Positions 1 through 64,000 of a stretch of DNA of 64,000 nucleotides are shown piece after piece. Positions within the stretch are counted from its first letter, which is position 1; each line of letters begins with the position of its first letter. This DNA is from Tubulanus polymorphus (lineage: Eukaryota > Nemertea > Palaeonemertea > Tubulaniformes > Tubulanidae), in the NCBI RefSeq assembly GCF_964204645.1, contig NC_134028.1:5492501-5556500 (forward strand), in the 5' to 3' direction. The translations under genes were made by a program, and so were the position numbers. The notes beneath the pieces were generated by a model. The model saw nothing but the letters and a program-made list of their open reading frames with translations, made no database searches and was not told the DNA's origin.

Positions 1-1055
1 TCCATAATTCTGCTGTCACTCCATGTGGATGGAAAGTGTCGTTGCAAGTACATTCGTTTAAAGTGTCGTTGCAAGTTGCATTATGTACTCGATAAGACCA
101 ACCTTTTATTATTCTCGGGAAGAATTAAAATAACGAAGACCATTAAACTATACATTGATGATGAAGCAATAAAAAAGGTGACAGCGGCCAAATTTTTAGG
201 CGTTATAATTGACGACAAAATCACATGGGAACACCACATACATCAAGTTGAAATTAAATTTCGCAGAATACTTTTTATCCTTAGCAAACTAAAACATAAA
301 CTTCCTAATTACACCTTAAAAACAATATATCAATCATTAGCATTACCTCACATACAATACTGTAATATCGTCTGGGCTAACAACTACCCCTCAAGACTAA
401 ATAATCTCTATATCCTACAGAAAAAAGCTATGCGCATAATAAATAAGAAACATTACCTAGAACATTCAGGACCATTATTCAAATCTACGAAACAACTCAC
501 AATATTCGATATCAATAATCAACAAGTTCTACACTTCATGTTTAAATCTATAAATGACCTACTTCCTAAGCGATACAATTATTTATTTACAAACAAAGTT
601 AAACACAACCACAATACACGTCGATGTAAGGAATTAGATGTAACTTTCACAAAGCATAATTATAGGCAATTTACAATAATCCACAAAGGCCCAAAACTCT
701 GGAACTCTGTACAGAAAAATCTGAAATTATGTCATTCTATCGCGTCTTTTGGAAATACTGTAAAAAATTATCTCATTTCCCAATATGTTTAGATGAAATT
801 ATGTACTTCTAATTGATCAATCTAATATACTAAATATCCTGGAATCATCATATTTTTCATGTTGAATGTTTTTGTCATGTAACTTGTATGTATGAATGGG
901 GCGTGAATGTGAGTGTGTGGGCGACTGGGCCTCTCAGGTAATAAGTTTATTTAAACTTCACCTGTCGTCCAACGTCCTATTTTACAATATTTTGTACTAA
1001 TTCCTACTACTTTATATTGTAATTTAATTCGTAAATAAAACATAAACATAAACAT
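1..1055 (+). mobile_element. 3' end of a 5'-truncated non-LTR (LINE) retrotransposon, CR1/L2/jockey-like
   Basis: An open frame at 25-792 (255 codons) encodes the part of a LINE ORF2 that follows the reverse transcriptase palm. Seen: a DKTNLLLFSGR stretch near residue 24, AAKFLGVIIDDKITW near 54, then a basic helical tail with YCNIVWANNYPSRLNNL and QKKAMRIINKK, and a Trp-containing end (GPKLWNSV). This order is familiar from the C-terminal third of CR1/L2/jockey-clade ORF2 proteins. The palm box with the catalytic FADD/YADD, and any endonuclease, are absent, so the copy is dead. After the stop comes an AT-rich 3' tail ending in an ATAAAC-type microsatellite at about 1033-1055, as in CR1/L2 3' ends. 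The first 25 codons contain a short direct duplication (GTCGTTGCAAGT) and may not belong to the element. The clade call is from pattern memory only. Confidence 0.75.
25..792 (+). pseudogene. Reverse transcriptase C-terminal fragment of the truncated LINE
   Basis: This frame has 255 codons and is uninterrupted, so the insertion may be fairly young, but it lacks the catalytic palm and cannot make an active enzyme. The ATG at 25 lies in doubtful flanking sequence and is probably not a real start. Homology-like sequence begins at about residue 24. It lies upstream of the channel gene on the same strand, with no sign of a functional link. It could instead be a window-edge fragment of a longer element continuing to the left; only 24 bases precede the frame, and these show no clear RT sequence. 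Confidence 0.65.
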
Positions 1056-1827
1056 GCATTTGTTTCATCACAGATCCGCGCATACAGCGAGCAAAATGAA
1101 AATAAATAGGAAATGTTCTGACTGATAACGCAATCAATTTCAAACCAGTTAACCCTACGTAAGCATCAAACTTGTTATAAATGTTTTCCTGTGACTTATC
1201 ACGAATACCTTGCGAAAAAAAGAAAACATCTACCTGTATTAATTACTCTTTCAGAAATCATTGTCAGTTGATGTCTCGCATCGATAAACATCAACTGATT
1301 GTTGATTATCAAAATGTTTTCTATTTTTTCTACAACTCATAGAGAAAATAACTGACTCTTCGATACAAAATATAGCTGCTGATTCATAGACGATCTCTGC
1401 ATATTGTAACTATTGATAATTGAGTCAAGAATTTGTGTGGAATCAATGAAAGATCCTCAACATTACCAAGCCCTTATTCTGAACTAAGCGCCACTTGGCT
1501 GTGTTGCGTGTTACAGAAAGCCCAGGTTTTTTTTTGAAAATCAAACGCTCAAAGACGCTGGCTACGGGCCTGATTTAAGTTCAATTTATTGAAAACCTAC
1601 TATGTCTGGAATCGCTTTGTAAGCATATCCGCAATCCGTTTATGAATGAAATGGTTTCGGGCTGATACTATGAAAAATGGCCATGATCAGGGCGTCGCTG
1701 AAAGAATTATGTTGTATAGGTGTGGCTGTTTGTAAATTTCTGAAAAAAGGCCAATGTGGCTTCCCAAATCATTATATGCTAGGTGTTTTAGAACGATAAC
1801 CACACTCAAACGTGGTGAGCAGATAAT

Positions 1828-2066
1828 AAGATAAAAACCCACTATCTACAGATTAAAAGAATTTAAAAACAAGAATTTATTTATTCAATCTAAAATATAT
1901 ATAAGACACGACGTTTCGATCTCACCCTAGAGATCATCGTCAGGTGTGAGATATAGGCTAAAACAGGGGTATATATACAGAGGAGAACAGGTTAATTGAG
2001 TATTAAAGTCCTCTGAATTTCTTGTTTTTAAATTCTTTTAATCTGTAGATAGTGGGTTTTTATCTT
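1828..2066. mobile_element. Foldback element with 48-bp perfect terminal inverted repeats
   Basis: The left arm 1828-1875 (AAGATAAAAACCCACTATCT...) is the exact reverse complement of 2019-2066. The 143-bp interior contains, read on the minus strand, a hammerhead-like core followed by TTATATATATTTTAGATTGAATAAATAAATTC, which is the style of Penelope-like element terminal repeats. It codes for no protein. A fragment matching its right interior, TATTAAAGTCCTCTGAAT, occurs in inverted orientation at 3115-3132, so a second, decayed copy may be nearby. No clear target-site duplication was found. Confidence 0.75.
1905..1948 (-). ncRNA. Hammerhead-ribozyme-like core inside the foldback element
   Basis: On the minus strand the order is: a CACAC strand, the invariant-type box CTGACGA, one extra T, a perfect 6-bp hairpin (GATCTC, loop TAGGGT, GAGATC), then GAAAC, GTC and GTGTC. 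CACAC can pair with the GTGT after GTC for four pairs (stem I). AC and GT give a minimal 2-bp stem III, and GTC is the usual cleavage triplet. Minimal type I hammerheads are known in Penelope-like retroelements. Against this, stem I is short before a mismatch and an unpaired T lies at the base of stem II, so activity is uncertain. Confidence 0.4.
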
Positions 2067-2791
2067 GCTAAGTGTTTTGTTCAATTTTTCAAACATTATT
2101 TTCAAAAATTATTATATATTCGTGAATGTACCGGTACCATATTAATCATACGTATCTTAGTGCATCGCATGCCAGAGTGGATTTGTTTGAGTAACAGGCC
2201 CTGGCAAGCGAGGATAGTTATAGGTACGCTCCGCATCACGGGTCAAACGGGCACTGGCAAGCGATGAAATGATATCCGCCACATCATGGGTCACATGATC
2301 TGCAACGCAATATGGCGGTCCCCATGCGCGTTTTTTTTCGCGCCAAATTTGTTAAACGTTGTTCTGTTGCGCATTTCTTAAATCGACGCTCGCTGTGACA
2401 ACTCTTTTTGCTGTTGCTACTATTAGACGCGACAAATTTAATCGTGTCATTGGAAAATGAACACGATTAACAAAAAAAAAGGAAAGAAAGCATGCCATAA
2501 ATATTAAAATAAAAGTTTCCCACCGGGCCCGAAAACGGCCTTTAAAATACCTTGTCACAGATCGATTTAAGACTCCTTGCTCTTTTTGACTTTGATCCCC
2601 TTCAAAAGATTATACATTAACATTTCGGGCATATCTCATGGTGAAAATTTGTTTGACACTGCTCACCGCCGGGCTGTATATGATGTGGTGGCCTTGAAAC
2701 ACAATGATAATTTCATCCACAGAACGGCACGGATGAAACAACTTAAAGAATGTTTTAAAATTCAATCTATGGCAAATATGTGATGCAGTCT

Positions 2792-3000
2792 CAGGGGCAG
2801 ATCTAGGCTCTGATTCAGGGAGGGTGCACCCCAAAATAGGGCATATGTAATTAAAGGGGCACCCTGAAAGACAGCTAATCGACATAAAGTAACACATTTT
2901 TATCCTTATGAATTTAAACATTTTTAGGTATTTCATCTTTGTCGTAAAATTTCTGGGCAACTTGGCACCCCCTGCACCCTCCTCTTAGATCCGCCCGCTG
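2792..3000. mobile_element. MITE of the CAGGGGCGGATC family, copy 1
   Basis: The element begins CAGGGGCAGATCTAGGCTCTGATTC and ends with the inverted form TTAGATCCGCCCGCTG. The block GGGTGCACCCCAAAATAGGGC near the left end reappears, inverted, in the copy at 22630-22883. The ends resemble the widespread hAT-type non-autonomous elements with CAGGGGCGGATC termini; that assignment is from memory of such ends. It is non-coding. Confidence 0.7.
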
Positions 3001-3897
3001 ATTCTACCTCTAGTGCCAGATTTTCATATCAGCATGATGATTATGCAGATATGAAATCTAGCAATTTAGAGTTTTGAATAACTGACCTTTTCCGTGTAGA
3101 AGAAATAAATATTATTCAGAGGACTTTAATACTGGTAACCTATTGGTGGTTTACATTAGATCAAAACGTAATTTAAAGGTTCACTCACACAGTGCTAAAT
3201 ACTAACTGGTATATAAACTATATTATTGATAACATTTGGAATAATGCACACAGTAGGCCATAGTATACTAGCTTTTGGATAAACATATGAAATCTATTTC
3301 TATCAATTAAGTCATAATTTGCGCGTACTTTAATGAGATTACTTTTCAGAAGGTGATATTTCTATTCATAACGAAATTTATAATGCGTCATTGGCGAGTG
3401 TTTCGTGAAAACAAAATGAAACATGTTTTATAGTACAATGTCATATACATAGTGACACGCTTTTGGCTATACTAACTGACCACTTTGCACCACGCGCGTT
3501 TTGATTACCGAAATAGTTCATTTCTTTTACTGAAACTTAACTTTTCAGGATTTTCGCCTGAAGTGAGTCATTGCCAGGCTGCAGCTGATTCCAACAGATG
3601 GCAGTACAATAGAATATTCGTAGACAGCATCTGGAGGCATATGTACAGTAACACTGGGTGAGCATTCTCTATTACAGAGAGATCGGGGAGAGAGCACATT
3701 TCAATATGTACGGAAACGCATGTTTTAATCGCTGTGAAATATCAACGATGCAGCAGGACGACAAGGAATTCAACTCGATCGTTAATCATCTTTATTGTTA
3801 ATCATTCAAAGGGATAGGTATCACTGATCGGATTGGTAACGTTGTGAACTGTTATTTTTTTCTTCACCGCTGTTAAATCTGTTGAAGGGCTCGAATT

Positions 3898-3915
3898 GTG
3901 TGTGTGTGTGTGTGT
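3898..3915. repeat. TG microsatellite
   Basis: A run of TG dinucleotides, about 240 bases upstream of the slo start codon. It may fall in the promoter or 5'UTR; no function can be read from it. Confidence 0.8.
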
Positions 3916-4156
3916 ACATACATGTAGCACGATGGTATCAACATACTACACCAACTGTATACCGGTACGTAAAATAAACTTTATTCCGAGATTAAGATGA
4001 TTCTGTTTTGCGGGTAAGCCGCCGCATTCGATTTCGACGAAAAATAATCGAAATTACGAATACGAATCGATCGCCTCTTTTTAACACCGCGTATTTCACG
4101 TATTATGTTCGCGAAGATTAGAATTTAAAACCTCCATCGTAACTACCCGGCGCAAA

Positions 4157-62242
<58,086 letters not shown>

Positions 62243-62798
62243 AGGCATGCGTATCGAATGAATAAAGGCAGATCCGGAAATACCTTTTCAGGGACGTATG
62301 TACCAGCTGTCGAGTTCTATGTCGCCGAAGTGGTAGTAAAAAAGTGCCGAGGAGCCATTTTTCAAGGTCAATGCGATTGGCGGGAAAATGGGCGGAAGGA
62401 CTTGCGGTAGCAGAACGTTACTCCGCATAGTTGACCCTCGCCGAGAAAACTGTTGTTTCTAGGGCATTAGCAATTTCGAGGGATCTTTACGAGTCCCGTA
62501 CGTTCCCGTGGTTCAATGCGGAACGGGTATCAGCTAGCTGGAGAGGAAAAATGTCAGGCGACCGCCAGAATGGAGGATTCGTAATCACTAGCCAGATACG
62601 ATCAAATATTGTGAATATTGTGAATACATACTTGGTGATCTTGTCGGCTAAATTAGTGTGTATGTGTGCGTTCTTTTTTTTTAACAAAGTGCAATCAGAA
62701 ATATCGATGTCGGTCAGTGGTGAAAGTGAAAGAACGATCGCGTCTGAATCGTAGGACTGTTAAACCCTCGAGGAAATGAGCAGAAAGAGCGAAAAGAG

Positions 62799-62804
62799 AA
62801 TAAA
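62799..62804 (+). terminator. AATAAA, probable poly(A) signal of slo
   Basis: The hexamer lies about 560 bases after the stop, followed by a T-rich stretch (ATATTTTGTCATTCC). It is the first well-placed signal apart from one 19 bases after the stop, which would leave almost no 3'UTR. Confidence 0.45.
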
Positions 62805-63891
62805 AATATTTTGTCATTCCTACTATTTATTGCATACACGTAGTATGATACAGTATCTGCAACTTGATGAAACCACCTCTTTACTCTTTATACGCCGTGG
62901 CCGGTTTCAATTCATACACTGGGTTCAGATTGCATTAGCTGTCTACCTAATCTAATGTTGAAGATGTTTCCCAGTGGACTGAGTGGTTAGTCTATAAAAT
63001 GCCAAACCCCCATCCCCACCTCTCAATTCTAAAACTAGAGCATTCAGGGACCGCAGAGCAGGCGGCTTAGCCTCTCCCAATATTTTGCTTCCCAAATGAT
63101 TTGTAATATAGATTTTGCATTTCAAGTGCAGACCCCGAATTCCCCTGTTAAATCTTATCATTTGCACTTTCATGATCCTAGAACCCCATTTAGTGTGGTA
63201 CTTCACCAATTAGCCCCCCTTCAATCCGAAGGCCGCTCCGTAGCCCCTGGCATTCTTCATATCCAGAAATGATTTTTATGGAAGAAAACATGGTAATAAA
63301 CGTATTGTTTACATAGATATTGAGTACTGGATGGTTTCACATGATTGAATCAGGATCTGTAATATTAAGTTATGGTATTATTATCATCATTTTATATTCA
63401 TTATCGTCATACGATATCGATACAATTAACGACTATTATTGATAAACGCATATCTCGTAATAGCAGCATCTGTGCTTATCGAAAATTATATATCGTTGTC
63501 TAGAAATAATCGATTTTTTCGTTTCTGGTAATTTTAAAAACAAAAACTTATTTGCACCTGGTTTTTACATCTAGTATAACTCGCTTGATACGGATCAGTC
63601 GAATCCGGATTTTCATCTAACACGGATTATTATCTATTGTTCATCTTATACATAAATGTATGTAGAATACGGTTCAAAATCTGAATTTATCATATGAGCC
63701 GAACTGATGTCATCGGTCCTAAATGAACCTGGTGTCATCGGTCCTAAATTATCCTGGTTAACTAGTCTTTACTATAATACTGAATCCAGAGTTAAATGTG
63801 GTGTTTGTAAAGTAATTGTGTACATGTATATTGACAGTAGACTCGATCTAAGAATTTCTAGCATTTGATAATTTGGAAAAAAAGTTACAGG

Positions 63892-64000
63892 CAGGGGCGG
63901 ATTAAGGGATTGGTTTCGGGGTCCGGATCCTTGCCTTCCCATTGAGGTTGCCGTTTACGTCTAACCAGAGATAGTTAAAACTTCCAATTTGACACTCATC
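63892..64000. mobile_element. Left end of a CAGGGGCGGAT-family MITE, cut by the window edge
   Basis: CAGGGGCGGATTAAGGGATTGG matches the terminus of the family at 2792 and 22630. The remainder is outside the window or unlike the other copies. Confidence 0.5.

Larger units (their letters stand above)
1056..4156 (+). other. Upstream region with repeats and presumed promoter/5'UTR of slo
   Basis: No convincing exon was seen. The stretch holds the foldback element at 1828-2066, a MITE at 2792-3000, a stray piece of the foldback interior at 3115-3132 and a TG microsatellite at 3898-3915. Small open frames such as 2052-2267 and 2577-2783 overlap these repeats and look accidental. The last few hundred bases before 4157 are richer in CG dinucleotides and are the likely 5'UTR, but no TATA box, initiator or transcription start could be fixed. 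Further 5' non-coding exons could lie here. Confidence 0.5.
62243..64000 (+). other. 3'UTR and downstream sequence
   Basis: The 3'UTR begins at 62243. An AATAAA lies only 19 bases after the stop (62261) and a better placed one at 62799-62804. A 107-codon open frame at 62431-62754 lies within the likely UTR and resembles nothing known. Beyond 62900 no gene was recognised. The left end of a CAGGGGCGGAT-family element starts at about 63892 and runs off the window. Confidence 0.55.

Noticed and set aside
2610-2960. 116-codon open frame on the minus strand
   Set aside because: It runs through the MITE at 2792-3000 and has no recognisable content.
62431-62754. 107-codon open frame after the slo stop
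   Set aside because: It lies in the expected 3'UTR, with no known family and a poly-Phe run from a T tract.

Overview
The window is eukaryotic: AT-rich DNA with long introns, GT–AG splice sites and many short inverted-repeat transposons. It carries essentially one gene, on the + strand: a complete Slo1/KCNMA1-type large-conductance calcium- and voltage-activated potassium (BK) channel alpha subunit. The start codon is at 4157 and the main stop at 62240-62242. I assembled 23 constitutive exon positions by eye. Together they give an open frame of 1116 codons with matching phase at every junction. The protein runs S0, S1-S4, pore with TVGYGD filter, RCK1, linker, RCK2 with calcium bowl, and a short basic Ser/Thr-rich tail. 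The style of the protein and the repeats suggest a marine invertebrate, probably a lophotrochozoan (mollusc-like), but the species cannot be fixed from this sequence.

Layout: 1-1055 is the 3' end of a 5'-truncated non-LTR retrotransposon. 1056-4156 is upstream sequence with a foldback element carrying a hammerhead-like core, a MITE and the presumed promoter/5'UTR. 4157-21540 holds exons 1-6 (membrane domain and pore). 25622-28039 holds three tandem versions of exon 7 (S6 end to RCK1), each 92 nt. 36238-39493 holds exons 8-14 (RCK1 and the haem-type CxxCH motif). 39494-50591 is an 11-kb interval with at least four, probably six, in-frame cassette exons, all phase 1-1. 50592-56380 holds exons 15-22 (linker, RCK2, calcium bowl) plus a 90-nt phase 2-2 cassette. 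57576-57710 is an alternative C-terminal exon and 62105-62242 the default last exon. 62243-64000 is 3'UTR and downstream sequence.

The main discovery candidate is the splicing architecture. Three mutually exclusive exons sit at the gating linker, a bank of cassettes (one with a PKA-type RRVS site) lies between RCK1 and RCK2, and the alternative tail exon by frame shift would create an SSTV end resembling a class I PDZ ligand. Introns also contain at least eight families of small inverted-repeat elements, several with two or more copies. No second conventional protein gene, tRNA, rRNA or CRISPR array was recognised.
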